DNA from: Symsagittifera roscoffensis
Lineage: Eukaryota; Xenacoelomorpha; Acoela; Convolutidae
Assembly: GCF_963678635.1 (NCBI RefSeq)
Contig: NC_087062.1
Span: 39,509,330-39,573,329 of the forward strand
DNA length: 64,000 nucleotides
Reading direction: 5' to 3'
The notes beneath the pieces are model-generated. The model was given only the letters and a program-made list of their open reading frames with translations, searched no databases and was not told the DNA's origin. A program made the translations under genes and the position numbers. Of this stretch, positions 20,494-35,400 are shown piece after piece (within the stretch, counting starts at the first letter, position 1; every line of letters begins with the position of its first letter).

Positions 20494-23400
20494 GTGAGTA
20501 AACACATACAAATAAAAAAAAAGATATCCGGCTGCTGCGCATGTAGCACAGAAAGTTGCGTCATTATAAAAAGGTTCTTTTTGTCCGTATTGCCGTTCGT
20601 CCGTATGGTATGATGAAACAAAATATTTGATAATAATAGTAAATTAGGCATCTTTGACAACAGATTTTTTCAAAAAACTAATTCAAAACAAATTTTTAAA
20701 GATTTCTGAAATTTTCTAATTTTTTTGCGAACTTTTAAATTTTTTTTGAACACTTCATTCACTAGTGTTCTGAAACATGTTTTGAAACATATTTTGCTCG
20801 AATTTGAATAATTTTTTGTACTCAATCTATATGGTTTTTGTTTCGTTATCTTTGCTCGTTTTTAAATTGTCCGTGAAGTGAAGCTTAAGCTTCAAGAAAT
20901 AGCAAAATATACGTTAAGCTCAATGTCCCAGCAGCTACGAAACCTCAAATATGGTCTAAAATGAAAATGATTGGCATCCGCATTTGCGATTTCAGATATG
21001 ACCCTTCAAACTTATCAATGATCTACAAAAAGCACTCTATTCCACATCGACATCGCGTTTTTAGATGCCCAAGCAAAAAGAAATAAAACTGGTCGTATGA
21101 GCGCGTAATGAATATTCCTACAGCTCGAATGTGTCTGTAGTAGTTTTTGACAAAAACAATTGATAAAAATTTTTCAAATGAAAACGTGTTTGAACTTTTT
21201 GAAAATGTTTATCCACAAGAATTTCAAGTATAATTTGTGCCTTAGCAAAAGCTTATTTGGAACAAGTAACTTGCCTCAACTAAATTCGCGTTAGTATAAA
21301 ACTCCAAATTGACATTTTTAAGTCACCCTATTTTCATGAAACTGACTGTGGTCCATTTCAAAAAAATTTGCCGGCTTATTATTGTCTGCTTATGTTTAGT
21401 CGGCTAAGTTGCCTTATTATAGAATTGTTTTTTTTTCTAGTTTTTTGACATTATAGTTGCTTTTTGTGTTCTGTTTTGGCTCTCCTGTTTGTCTTGTTAC
21501 TAACCTTGACTTCGTTTATTTCCTTTTTTTTGTTTTGCTTAAAAACTGCATTCTGCCCAAATGGTTTCGGCCTATTTTATCGGATTAGTGGCCTAATTTC
21601 GATTCCTTTCAACGGAAACATTTTTATGCTCATCTCTGGATCGCACAAAATACTAAAAATCTTAAAAGAAATCATAGTGATCATAGAGATCTTAAAAGAA
21701 ATGACACCAGTTTTTTAAGCTTTTTTTTCAGTTTCTTTCGGCTTGATGGGTTTCGGCCTATGTTATAGCCTGTGTTTTGAGGGTGAGGGGACTTATTAAA
21801 TTTTCATAAGTCTTAAGTCTTCTTGATTTTTTTTCGGCTTAAAGGGTGTCTTGTCTGTTAAGGCATTTTCGGCTTTGTTACCGCCGCTGGGTACCTTATC
21901 GTCCGATGCTACTTTCACTTTATATTGTCTTGGCATGTTATTGTTTCAGAACTAGCCTTATTCATTCTGATAGATCTAGTTTTTTTTCGACATTTTCGGT
22001 TTTTTGTTTCATTTTTTTCTTGTTTTGTATCGTAAGTGGTGCGAAGCTCAGCTTCGCCTCTGTGTTAAAAACTTCTGTAGAAAACACCAAACACAAAATT
22101 CTTTTGAAAGTCGAAACGCCATGACTGCTCGTATCAACCTGAAACCTTTTTTTGCGACTGCCCATTAAACAGGCTTGAGTAGTTTTTGTTAAAAACAATT
22201 TGAATAGAAATTTTTGATTTTTTTTTCTGATTTTCATGTGTCAAAATTGTTAAAATGACAAATTTCAAATCCGCAAACTTACGAACAATAGCAGCTTTTT
22301 ATTTTTAATATTTGAATCTAAAGTATCAATAACTTCAAATGTTATTAGAAATCATTAAAAAAAGCTGCTTTGCAGATATAGTCAAATTTAATTCGAGAAA
22401 ATTAAGCTGTTAGCTAGTTTTTGGTTTACGCCACAACAGCCTCATAAATTATCGTTTCGATTGCCTGGGGGAGCAGCCTACTTTCATGCGTGCCGCTTAG
22501 CATGCGACTGCTAGCGCGGTTGCCTATATAATCGCTTTTTCAGCCTAATTCTAAAGCGGGTTTGCAAAGAAGTTCGATCCAATTTTTCTTGAGATTATTG
22601 AACCAAATTAACGAGAATTTCTTGAGAGTGGGTTGAGGGCTGAATGAAATGCAAGATTTGTAACTTTTTTGTTTCCTCCCTGATGACTGAAAATTGAAAC
22701 GATAATTGAAGTGTCATAGAGATTGGATTGAATACTTTGCTGTGCAAATTGTTTGCTTTGGGGTTTTATTACCACTGTTACTCATTAGAGAGAGTTGTGT
22801 CTGTGAGGAGATGCGTCTGTTTCCTTTTTCCCTTTTTCATTTCCTTGCCTATTTCGAAAAGCTCTCCAGAATCCTCCCACGCCGAATAACTACCCTGCCT
22901 TTTTCAGTGATAAACTTGTGAAGACTGATGATATACGGTTTCTGTGCATTCCCATCAGTCCCGGTTTTTGTTAAAATCATTGCATAGTTTAGTTTTTATA
23001 CTTGCACTTGTCTATTGAATTGAGTATGGATTTTGTTAACTATATGCTCCTTTATAATACCTTGTAGCGAATTGCCCCCCTTCAAGATGCCTGAGCATTT
23101 TAGATTTCAAAGCTGATTTTTGCTCTCATTTGATCGATAGTTTATTTTTTTTTGCGTTTTGAATTTTTTTAGGAAGTGCGTTGGTGTTTGCAATGTTTGA
23201 AAAGAAAACCGATTAAGTTATTTCGAAAAGTCTCGTGCAGATTCGCCAACTCTCTCAATATAGGATGCAGTTTTTCCGAATGATTTTCTTACTAATTTGG
23301 GTGACTTCAATGCCAATTTTTATCTTGGTTCCGATAACCAACCCCCTGAGTTTACCGTCTTCTATTTTTGGCTCTGAAACACTAGAAATTGTCAAATAAT

Positions 23401-26400
23401 CTTTCGCAATAGTCGCTGATACCTTACACCACAGAAATTTTGAAAAATATAGCTTTCAATTTTTTAGCTTCTGCTGTTGAAATTTTTTTCGGCCAAAAAG
23501 TCACGTTTTTTTTGTCGCGTGCTCGCAGTCAAGTTTCGTGTATTTTGGCGTCGCCATAAATTGGTTCTGATGAAGTCTTACCAAAAGAAGGATCTTTTGT
23601 GTGGCCAGGAGATCGAATCCCTGAAAAAAAGCGTCCCTCCAATTCTGCTACTGGCTTGTAAAACGCTCATTGAAAAAATTTTCTTCTTCAATTGAAACTT
23701 TGCTGCGGGTTATACAGTGCCGTTCGCAGGAATTTGTGATGTGTGAGGGTGACGGGAGGTTTTCTGAACAATTTAATCGACTTTTTCTTAGGTAATTCAT
23801 TTTCTATTTTTGGAGGGGTTTCCTCTAAAACGTTGCATATGAAAAGCACCTTTAGAACGTTTCTAGGGTTAGTCAGCCAGAAATGACTGTCGTAAAAAGT
23901 GCGAAGAGCGGATCTTTGGAGAATTTGGCGACCAGAAGGAGAACTACTTGTGTCAACTACTTATGAACTACTTAGGTCAAAGGAGAACTACTTGTGTCAT
24001 AACAGAGAATATAGTTCAACTGCTCTAGTCAATGTGAAATTTAAATACCGAAATACATTTTGTAGTCTCAATTTATGTTTCATTCAAATATCATAAAATG
24101 GGTTTGAATTTTTCTGTGTTCAAATATGCGTTGATAAGTGTTTTCCGCAATGGTGGTATTCAGCTAAATGCAATTTATCTTTGAAGTTTTGTTTTTTCTT
24201 TTTAAACCTTTCCTACGTTTCTTTTTGAAGTTAATGGAACCATTGCACCCGCCAACCAGAAAATAAAAGGCGTTTTAGAGAAATTAACCCGTTGGCAACC
24301 AACGACAGGATAGGTCCTGCTATCCGCTGAGTTAAACGTTGTGTAGTGTTGCTGCACTCTCTTCTGATGGCTGAAAATTTTTGAAGCATATATTACTTGC
24401 CTCAATTCCGAATGCTTAATTGAATGCAGATTAATTCGCTGCGCGATGTTAACTTCTGTCACGAGATTTAAATCGGGTTAAGAATTCTCTAGGAATGTGG
24501 TAAAACTATGTCTCGCAGGATTTCACCGCTTTTCTTAAATCTCGGCTGTAAAGTAAAAAGTTTTTTCTTTCATATTTTCACTAAAGCAAATGAGCAGAGC
24601 AAAAAAAAACGAGTAAATAGTTCTGAAGTCAAAAATGAATTTTCTTGGAAAAACAAAAAGTTTTTGAAGCTTTAGTCAGCCCTTTATTGTTGTTTTATCA
24701 TGCACTTGCAACGATAAACGTAGTCAATTAAAGCAATGATCAATGTTTACAAGCTTAAGTTCTTTCTCCTTTTTTCATACACGCAGAAACGGGCACAATT
24801 TTCAAAAAAGACTTTTTTCCCTTTTTTTTAATTACAGTGATTGGAACTTTGTGTGCTAATTGCACAGAGGCAAAATTTTTACCGTTCAAACATAACAATT
24901 AATTTACTTTGGAATCCATATTTTTGGAATGTCGAAAAAATGCACTTTTTTGTCAATATGCGTTAGTTTGATGTTGAATAAAGCATGAATCCATCATAAA
25001 GTTTCTCAGGATAGTTTTGATCTTCATCATTTTGTCATCAAGGTCGTAATTTGCGATATTCGTGCTCCTAATTTTTTCTTCCACAAGATCCACGTCAAAT
25101 ATTCAGTCTCAATGAAAATGCGAAAAATCATGCTTCGCCTTGACCTTGTCTTAACAGGAATTCTCGTCTTTTATATCGACTCCAACTTCATCTTTCAACA
25201 ATTAAACACCATATTAACAATTTCATCTACATTGGTTTATGCAGATTGTCGGACCTGTAGCGTCAATTTATCAAAGTTTACATGCTGAAAATAGCGGTTA
25301 TAGTGGCATACCGGAAGGCTGTAGGGTTTTTTGTGAGTTTCGCGGCTTGCGAATGTTTTTCGATCTTTTCTTTTGTAGGATCAGTTTAATTAAATTTTGG
25401 AGCTTCCCGAACAGTAAATAGGCCTCGATATGCCAAGAATTTTGCTCTGCCTGTCCGAAATGAATTTTTTTAGCGGATATTTGAAATATTTGAAAAGTCC
25501 GACAAAAAAGGTTTGAGTATGTTCGAGTGTGTTCAAAAAATAAATGCTTGTGTTCGATAAAAAAACCGTTTGTTTTTGATGGGCGCTCCTGAAAATCAGT
25601 TTATGTAATAAGCGTTCTCAAAAAAATTCCGGCTACCACGACGAAAATTGATGCTATAATCTATTACCAGGGCTGGACGGGTTTAGCTTGCAAAAACGGA
25701 TGCAGAATTTTTTTTTACCAAATAGGGACAGGTTAGCTTGCCAATAGTGGATGCCATAAGCTATTATCAAATTAAGGTTCCTTTGGGCGGTGAGTGAATT
25801 GAATTCCCGACGAAAAGTACGAAGAACGTACTCCTTAACTGCGCTGGTGGTAGTGCGCTGGTACTGCGCTGCTTTATTATTTTTATGCTCAAAAATATTT
25901 GATCAAGCTTAGATATGATGTTTTTACTTTTTAAAGTCCTTTTTTAAAAGAATTTTTGTGCCTTATGGCTGGAAAACAAGTTTTAATTAAGCGCCGAGCT
26001 ATAAAATTTTACGACCAAGGCGAATATTTCTGATGAAATTCTCTTGATGTGAAAAGATAAAAAAAATCTAGAAAGCATGTTCAAAATGTTTATGATTATG
26101 TTCAATTTAGTTTTCCAGGAAAACCTCTCGCTAAATTTCAAAATGTTGCTGGCTTAGACCGCTCCTGAACTTGATTTAAAAATTATTTCAGAAAAAATCG
26201 AAGTTAAGCAATTTTAAGGAATAGTTTTCTTATGATTTTTATTGATCTCAGAAGTTCAGGATTGGACTAGGTGTTAATAAATTAATGATGCGATTGGTAG
26301 CTTTGTTTATTTTTCAGAAAACAATTTTGGTCTAACTGTAGCTCATTTTTCGGAACACGTTATGCATAGAAAACTGCGTGTCTAATTTAAATTTGTTTTT

Positions 26401-29400
26401 GTTAAGCTGACACATGCGAAAGGGTTAAATATTTTAGTGGCTAGAAAGAAATTCTTCAAAATTTCAAAAATTGTTTTAGAGGTGAACAATCAATTCATTA
26501 GATAAAACGACGAGGCACAATTGCTTAATTGCGCTTTTCAGAATTCACTTGACGGCAAGGGAGATCAGTCCGTTTTTTGATAAATGTTCATGAATTTTTC
26601 ATCAGTTTCTTTTTCGAGATTTGACAAAACCCTAGAATGACCATAATTTTGCGGTAACGCAGGATAACTGTTGGTTAAACATTTTGTGTATGGTCGTTTT
26701 GTGTATGGTCGTTTTTGCCTACACCCTGAATTTTAGCATATATCGGCGACGAAGCCACCTTTAGGAAAAAGTACTTTGGCAGAAACGTAAAGAGTTCTTG
26801 CATATGAAACTCTTGCATATGAATTGAGTTGATTTAATCATCTGTTTTTCAATTTTTTTTTTGTACAAAAAACCCCGGTCTTCTTCTAAAAGTACTAGTT
26901 AAAAATTGAATTTTCAATTGAGCACGATTTAAAAAAATCCTATAAGTCATTAAATGTCCTCATTCCATACGTCAAAATGCCATCTATCAAAAACTCCTTT
27001 TTCGTTTGACCAAAATGCCCGTTAAAAACCGCTTAGTTTTGATGAGAAAACCACCTGAGTGAGTCTCGGAAATTTAATCACCCTTGCGATGAGCAAAGTT
27101 TGCCATCGGTTATTAGCCTAATTTTCCCGTAAATAGTTTTTTTCTCAGAATATTCAAAATATGAAATGGTAAACGTAGGTTCAACTCATAATGAATTCAC
27201 TTTTATTTGCGTCTCCTGTAGACTTGGTCCAGAGGTAACGACTACGTCTCTAAACTGGCATGATCTGTTTTTTTTTAAACGAGAATTATTCAGCATAAAA
27301 AAACAAATTGTCGGCTTGTTATTTCGTAATTTTTGTTTTTTTTTGCTTAAAAACTTTATTCTGCGCAATTGATTTTGGTTTCTTTCATTGGCTTAGTGAT
27401 CTAACTTTGAGTCGTTTCAATTGAAACCTAATATTTATGCTCACATCTGGATCGCTCAAATTGTTAAAACCGATTAATTCAAGATAGAAATTATAGTTCA
27501 AGTTTTTCATGGCATTTTTTTTCTTTTTTCTTGGCTTGATAAGTTTCGGCCTATTTTATATCAGCTTAATGGCCGCATTCTGTGTCTCAATGTGCGTGTA
27601 TAAGTTTTGAGGGCAAAGGGGACTTAATAATTTTCTATTAGTTTTACACTTTTTCTTTTCGATTTTTTCGGCTATTTTTTTTTCAAATATTCCTTCTGAA
27701 TATGATGCACAAACTGAGTTTTCAGTTATTCACTGAATAGTTTGTTTCTGGCCATTGGGTAAAAAAATGTTGTGTTAGATGGTGAGGCATTATGAACATA
27801 CCATTGAGGGCCTGAACGAATATTTAATCACAATCAAATTGAAGTTTTTAAAAGGAGCAAATTGTAGTTAAGGATTCGGAGCTACGTTTGAGCGCAACTC
27901 GGCAGGAAATCTAATACGATAAAAGCGGTTCTATTTTAAAATATCATCCTTGATGTCATATGATTAATTTTTTTTTTTCACGCTCGAAATGTTTAAAAAA
28001 TGATCAAAATCAAAATGAGCGATTTATTTTTGTACGCTCATTTATATATGCAGTGTAATTATTGAAAAAAAGTTGCAGCGAACAATAACATACCCCCAAT
28101 TTTTTTAAAATCCTTTCTGAAATTGCATTGCTTCAATCTGAAAAAAAAATTTTGCTTAGACAATGCCAGCGGAGTCAAAAAAGATGTTTGTATCTATTTT
28201 AGTTTTTATGTCCACGCTGTTTTATTTTAATTTGGGAGAACTTTTAAATCGATTAAAAATTTCCAACGAATTAACATCCTCTCCCCTGATATGTCTAAAG
28301 AGATGTTAACTTAGTTTTAAGTTTGAATTTCAACCAAACAGATTCGAGTATTTTACCAGCTGTGCGTGTCAGTTTTGGTCCCAACTAAGTAGTGGATTCT
28401 AAAAAAATAGTTTGCGTTTTCTAAGAGGCTAGTTCCAGTTTTTTTTCGTGTATCGCTTTCAAAAAAGAAGGAAGTTTTCACAAAAAAAAATTTCAAACCA
28501 TTTTCATTTTTATATTATGTCACTTTAAAAATATACAAAGGCAGTCAGGTCAGTTGGAAATTTCCCTTGATACTAGCAGCTCCGCTTATTTTTTAGATTT
28601 AAACATGAAAAATTAACTTTTTTGTTTTTTTTAACAAGAAATTTATTGGAAACATTTTAATTTACATCAAAATGAGCTCTAATTATTCTCAATATTCAGA
28701 ATTACATCTATAGTTATCCTAGTTCATGTTTGTTGTTCTCATTTTCAATAGCTTCAAAAAAAACTGAGAACAATAACACTAATTATCAAAAGACAGTTTT
28801 TTTGGTGTTTAAGTATTGAGTCTGAAATTATTGCAAGTAACAAAGGATTATTAACTCACTTAAAAAATAAAGCATTTGTTTCTCAAAAAAAAGTTTCTTA
28901 GAGCAACTAATGTTGGTAGGTACTATTTACTATTTACTATTTATTAGATTGCCCGGCTGTTATAGGCTGAAACACATTGCACCACTTTGTCACTACAAGT
29001 GTTTAATTGTTTTTATTCTCGTTTTTTAAGGCTGATTTAATTAATAGGACAAAACTTATGAAACATGATACTTGAAGCCTGTTTCTCTTTAACAATGAGA
29101 TATCAAAAAATTCCGTAGATACTTTATACAGAAATATTTTAGCAAGATTTTCAGAGTTTCGGTTCACTTCAAAAGTGCCGAAGCACAAGATTGCCGAACA
29201 AATAAAAGGTATTCAAGAGTACCCAAAATTTACAAAAAGGACTCTTACAAGGGCCAAGGCAATTTTTGAAAAAAAAGAAATTCCCAGTATCTGACAAGAC
29301 AAAGCTGCAAAAATAGATATAATTGTGGGTGCGTAAAAAAAACAAAGGTCCCTGAATTACAACAAATCATCACGAGTCGAACTGCATTTAGTTAATTGTA

Positions 29401-32400
29401 AGCGGGTTCGGCTACAGGCCAAAACAGATTTGTCACGGAGTCAGCAATATTGCTACTTTTCTTTGATTCTTCTCGCTGTTCTGAATTCCACGATTGAGAA
29501 ACTGAAACACTATACTGCTCAAAAAACAGCAGATTCTGCGGAATTCGCAAAAAAAAATTGCGGAATCCGGAACAGCTTGAGGAGTCCTCAAACAGATAAT
29601 AATTTGTGTGTACAGTCAAATTGCGCTGTCGTAGATCCCGCTACGATCAGCGGAATCCTCAAAATGTGAGCAGAATCCGCAAATTCAAAGCGGAATCTGC
29701 ATACAGGAGCATACAGCGGCTTAGAGCACCAAATTTTCTTTCAAAAGTCTTCGCCGCCTGCGTCTGTGATATTAAGACTGCCCTGCCCGCCCTTGGGCAG
29801 CTTAAGTCCAGAAGCACTCAGAACACTTTTAATCGCAATGTTCTTCACTAAAATTGAGATAATGTCTTTTAGATTGGTTAAAGTAGTTTTTGAAAAACAA
29901 TTTTCGATGCTGTTTGTTCTCAACCTTCAGCAGACTGATTAAATGATTTTTTTTTGTGTGTGAAGATTTCACCTTTCGTTCGTTTGGATCAAAATCATTT
30001 GCTCGACTCTGTGAATTGATTAATCTTAAACACACTTGAGAAACAGAGTCGAAAAATGTCAAAGATGTTGATACAAAAAAGTGAAACAAAAAAGCAATTC
30101 ATTAAGACAGGGGATCGACTACACGATCTGAAAATCTCAAAGTGAACGCCTTACCACCATGCTAAGTGCCTCTATATAGTTCTAATCCTAATTGGAGCCT
30201 ATTTGGTTATGTACAGAAACCCACTAATCCCAAGTAATGACTTTGCTTATTCGGTGTTACGCTGTGATGTTCTTCCAAGTTATTATCCCAAAACTAGCTT
30301 GCTGGGGACATTTATCCCAAATATAATGGTTACATCCACAATTTTAGTTAATCAACGATTCGGGATTTGTTCATGACATTTGTTGTTTTCTTGATTTTGA
30401 ATTCCGTTTTTGCTATATACTTATTCTGGCTTTAGCTTTAATTGTTTATTCAAGAACTGGTTGTGCCCAGTTTATTAAACATTGTTGTAGAGTTGTCCGG
30501 ACTCCTCTTAAATATGCAGAATCTTCTAAAACTTTGTTGATTCCACTTATAATTTGCAAATTTTTGCGTACATTTGCGGAATCCGGAACAACTAGCTATA
30601 ATCGCTCGTTGCAAAATCCGCAAAAAAAAACAAATGTGCCGATAAAGTTTACGTTCTGTGTATTTGTACGTTGAATTCAATTACATTAAAGAACCTGATT
30701 ACAGACTTTTCTCTGAAATTCAGTGACCTACAGAAACCAAATTTGGCGCCTACCCAGTGCACAGTTTGGCCTCGTAATGATTTAAAAAAACAAATGAAAG
30801 TTTGCTTTATTTATCACTTTTTAGCAGCTAAAATAGGTCTGTTTTATTATAAAAATAGACACTGTTCAGTTTGAATTTTGCTACTTTTAGACAATATATC
30901 TTTTGTTAGGATGAGAAAAACGCTAATTTGATATAATTTTGAAAAATGGAGCTGTAATTTTGCAATTTTGAACAAAAAAGTTCAGTCAAAGACATCTTTT
31001 TAAGATACATGTTTCACCATTACACTTTTGAGAACATCTAAGCAAATTTTACTTCATTCTTTTTTTGTCTAATTGAACACAATTTGAGAAAAATGTCTTT
31101 GAAGAAACCAGGTTTTTTGTTTTGTCCGTATAATTTCAATCAGCTTCGAAACATAGCGTTCGGTTTTTGCATTCATCGATAATACTGTCTCTTTCATCAT
31201 GAAAATAGCCCCGTCTTTCTTATTTCGCAAAATAAAAATTGCAAAACTGAGCAAAATAAGACTTTATTTTGTAGTCTCTAAAACCAGTCTGGAAATCAGA
31301 CTGCAAAACCAGACCATAAATCAGTGAAGATTTTAACTTAAGGCAAATCTCAGTTTAGGTGAAAATTATCCCCCAACTAATTAAGTGAGCCATCCATCTC
31401 CTTCTAACTTAAGACAAATCTCAGTTCAAGTGAAAACTATCCCCCAACTAATTAAGTGAGCCATCCATCTCCTTTATGAATTAGTTTTTCGAGAGAGTGT
31501 TAATCTGATCTGTAGTCTATTTTAAATGACACAGTAATTTGGCAGCCATTGGAGGTTTGACACCAAGCTGTCACTTGGGCAGAACTTATTTGACCTCTAC
31601 TTGATGAAAATATGTCTTTGTTTTTATTTCAGGGAAGCAGCGATAATGATGTTTGCAGGATTATTTTCCCTGAATAATCACGTCGTGATAGCTTGTGAAC
31701 GACTTCAGGCAACGATGATTTCCAGGCCAAGTAAGAGTGAACAAATTTATCAAACACTGACATAAACAGGAAATTAGCTCCGCCATGGGCGCTTTTTCCC
31801 GGTGAGGTCTCGATATAATCATTGTAATCTGATTTCCTTGATGGCCAAATTTTCTGCCTTCTCTAAAATAGAAGAGAGTTTGCTAAGAATCTATTTTTGG
31901 AAAAGTCGGTTGTAGTTAAAACAATTTTTTTTACTTCAAATTTTTTTAATGGTTACTCAACTGTAGACTTCGTTTCGATTGGAAAAAATGCAATCAAGTT
32001 TTTTCTGAGTTTTCTCTTTGCCATATTTCTTGTTTTTAGCCCCATGGATGACTAAAAAACAGTGTTGATTCAACTTTGAATCAGCTTTGTTTTTAGCCCC
32101 AAAAACAGTGCTGATTCGAAGTATCTGATCACAACTACTAAAACATGAAATTTTAAGCGCGTTTCTCTCAAATTGGGTTAAACTTAAAATAAATAAAAAC
32201 AAAACCGTTTCAGAATTTCACTAGCACTATTATGGCGCAGTACGTTTTGTAAAACTTTGACCCAAAGTTTCACCATTAAACGGGCCATTTTTGGCCCGAT
32301 GTGTTTGATCATTACTTGCGAGAAAACTGCTGTTTCAATTTGTAAATAAACTTAATCAAAATGGTTCCCAACCAAACAAAATTTAAGAAGGGTTAAATGC

Positions 32401-35400
32401 GTGAAAATCATCAAAATTTTTTTTCCAGACAATGAAATGTACAATTGCAAAATAGACGATTTACTTTTTGTTGGGTTGAGAAAAACGCTAATTTTGATAT
32501 AATTTTTTCCATAGCTGTTTCTTGCGTCATTTTTAATCAAACAAATAGAGCTTTTGTCTTTATTACTTTTATTCTTAAAAAAAGAATTAATTCAATTTGA
32601 GTAAATGCGTTAAATTTTCAGTTTTATTTGTTTTGAGCGGATAATTTAAATAAACATTGCAGCACAAAAGGTTCCGACCACAGTTCTTTCTGAAAAAACG
32701 TATTTAAAATCGTTTTTTAACCCAATTTCAGTCGTTTTTTGTTCGGACTGGAACTAAAACAGTGTTGAACAAGTGTATTTGCTTAAAATATCTTCAGTTT
32801 TTTTTTTCAAAAGAGAATTATCACGGAAATTTTTCGTGTGCTTTTTTTCAGATTCTTTTGGCAGATTCGCTTCACTGCATTGGCATAAAAATCAAAATTT
32901 TCTAATCGGCTTTCCTACACACTGACGAGAGTTCTTAAAATTGTATAAAGTTGATCGAACCACGATTGAAGGAACTAATATGATAAATTGCTCCGCTCCA
33001 TCCGACGTTTAATCGTTTTACTTGATGTTCGTGAAAAAAAAGTTTTTAGAAAATTCTGGAAAACCGGACATACGTCTAATTCATGAAATTATGTAATACA
33101 TGAAAATCTGAATTGTGATTTTAATTGTGTGTTTAGATCGTGCCAGAATACGCCTCCAGGCGCGAGTTAACGGGAATGCACTACTAGTGGTCCTCGGATC
33201 TCTCGTAATGTCTCTAGTGTGGACCCTTCTAGCCAGCTTCTGTCAGGGTCCTGGGTTCGCCCTGGACAGTTCTGGACAGAGTTGGGGTCTCAACTGGCGC
33301 ACTGATACGGTCAAGAGTCTGGTATACATTTGGATGTTGATGGTGTTTGAATTTGGCATTCCCATTGTCATTGTGGTGTACGTGTACGTGAAGATTTGGC
33401 TGGTCATTCGCAATGGAAAATTCCCTCACCAGATGACGCCAAGGTCAGAAAGTTTTAATAAAGCTACAACTTATATGTATTGCCCATTACAATCAGCTAG
33501 TCTTTTTTTTAAACTGCCACGACCTTTCCAGCTAATTACGCTTACGATTAGCAAGCGTTATCAAATCGTAACATAAACTTTGTTTCGGGTTAACAACTTG
33601 TATTAACAGAATCACTTGCATCTTGGTTCATAATGATTTTGAACTTCTATGCGTGTCCGACACTAAGCCTGGATGGGAAGAATACGCCTGGGACGCCCAA
33701 GGTTCAAATCTGATCAGGAAATTTTTTAGCGAGCTGGAAATATTCTTTTCCAAAAAAACGTCGGCCTATAGCTTGTCTGCTTATGTTTTGTCGGTTTGTT
33801 AGCATTGACTTCTTTTATTTTCCTATTTTTTGTTTTTTTTTTGCTTAGAAAGTATATTTGGCTTCAACGATTTCGGCTTATTTTATTGCCGAAATCGTTG
33901 CCGAAATTTTATTACCGAAATCGATTTCGGCTTATTTTATTGGCTTAGTGGCCTAATTTTGGATCATATCAAGGAAAGCGTACGTTTTTTGCTTTATTTT
34001 GGATTGCACAAAATGCTGAAAATCTTATAATAGAATTTATAGTTCAAAATTTTTCCTAAAAATTTTTTATTTTAGATTCTACATTCGCTTCATTGGCTCA
34101 GTTGCCGCTTGTAAATTAAGTTACAATTTTCATTAGCTGCCATCAATTATGTTTCTGGGCCTGTTTTCCGCAAAGGGAACATTTTTTTAGTTGTGGTTTT
34201 TCGAAGTTTTTTTTCAACTTTTGCTTTAGTGACTTTCTTTTACTGTCTACTAGCTTGCACTGCTCCTTTATGTTGTATCGCAAGTGCTGAGACGCTCCAC
34301 TTCGCCTTTGTGTTTTACCAATTAATACGCCCTTAAATCAAACAATTGTCGTGATTGAATTGAGATTTTTTTCAAACTTCTAAACCCGTAATTTGTAGAG
34401 CCCGTTATTCGTAATTTGTAGAGAATACAAAATTTTACAAATTACGAAAATCTAAACCCGGGATACCCGTCCATGAGATTCCATCCTTGGAGCCAGGCCT
34501 GGTCAGGGGAAAACCATGTCAAACAAGTGCAGAGATTGCCCTGGAATTCCTTGAGTTTTAACTTTACACATGTTTTTGAATACACCCGGAAACAAAACAG
34601 ACCAAATGATATAAGAATTACCATAGGTTATTTGGAAAAAATCTCGCTGATAAACTGCTTTTGTAGATTCACCATTGAAAGTAAGTTGTGAAATTTTCAC
34701 TTAATTATGGTAATAAAAACAGTTTTTTGTAGCTAGATGGTTTTTATCTCAAAAAACAAAGTTTCTAAATTTTCAATACGCTTTTCCGTTATTATTAAGT
34801 TTATCTTATCGTTGAAAAACAAGAAAATTTAATTGTAGCTCCACGCAAAACGTTCATTTTGGTTTTTGTTTTTTTTGTGCAAAACTTTCGAGCCTGAACT
34901 ATGTTATACACCAAAAAAAAACTATATTTTGCGTAAAAAACTCTTTTTTTTTCAGAAAATGTTTGTGTGAGTCTGAAAGTGACTTTGAGGCAGCTAAAAA
35001 ATATGTAAAAGCTGCTTAAAAAGTGCTGCTTCACACCTGTTTTAAGGGGTTTTTGTTTTAGATTTCCTGGCAGGGTCCCTGGATTGACCCTGACAGGAAG
35101 TCCAGGATTGCCCCGGACTCTTTAAGTTCCTGGCAGAAAGTCCAAGGTTTTCCCCCGGCTATGTAACCCAAAAAAACTGCTAATAATTCGGAGCTACATT
35201 TATTGAAAAAAAAACCATTTTGCTTAAAAGAAACAAGAAATTAGTTATTTATAAATTTCATTTGTTTATGGTTCATGAAAGAACTGCTGTTACAAATTCA
35301 GATTAACTTTCTCAAAAACGAATCGATTTTTAATTGGCCGAAAAAAAACTACTTAATTTCGTGAGTTTTCTATTCAAGCACCTTTTTTTCTTTAAAAGAT

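Larger units (their letters stand above)
20494..31632. other. Opsin-like gene intron 1 (11.1 kb)
   Basis: Holds family C copies (21370-22066, 27290-27690), pieces of family A and B tips (near 22120-22160 and 24838-24880), the TA-flanked element 29368-30776 and the 71-bp tandem repeat. The stretch 26940-27080 resembles 56985-57120 ('CGTTTGACCAAAATGCCCGT'). No other exon is recognised in 22067-29367; short frames there have no domains. Confidence 0.6.

Noticed and set aside
22500-29300. Extra exons of the receptor in intron 1
   Set aside because: Exons 1 and 2 join in phase and give an ungapped helix 3; no candidate exon with receptor-like sequence was seen between them.
33115-33576. A 153-codon open frame as a free-standing gene
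   Set aside because: It is exon 3 of the opsin-like gene plus intronic read-through on both sides; the splice sites at 33136/33137 and 33443/33444 explain it better.
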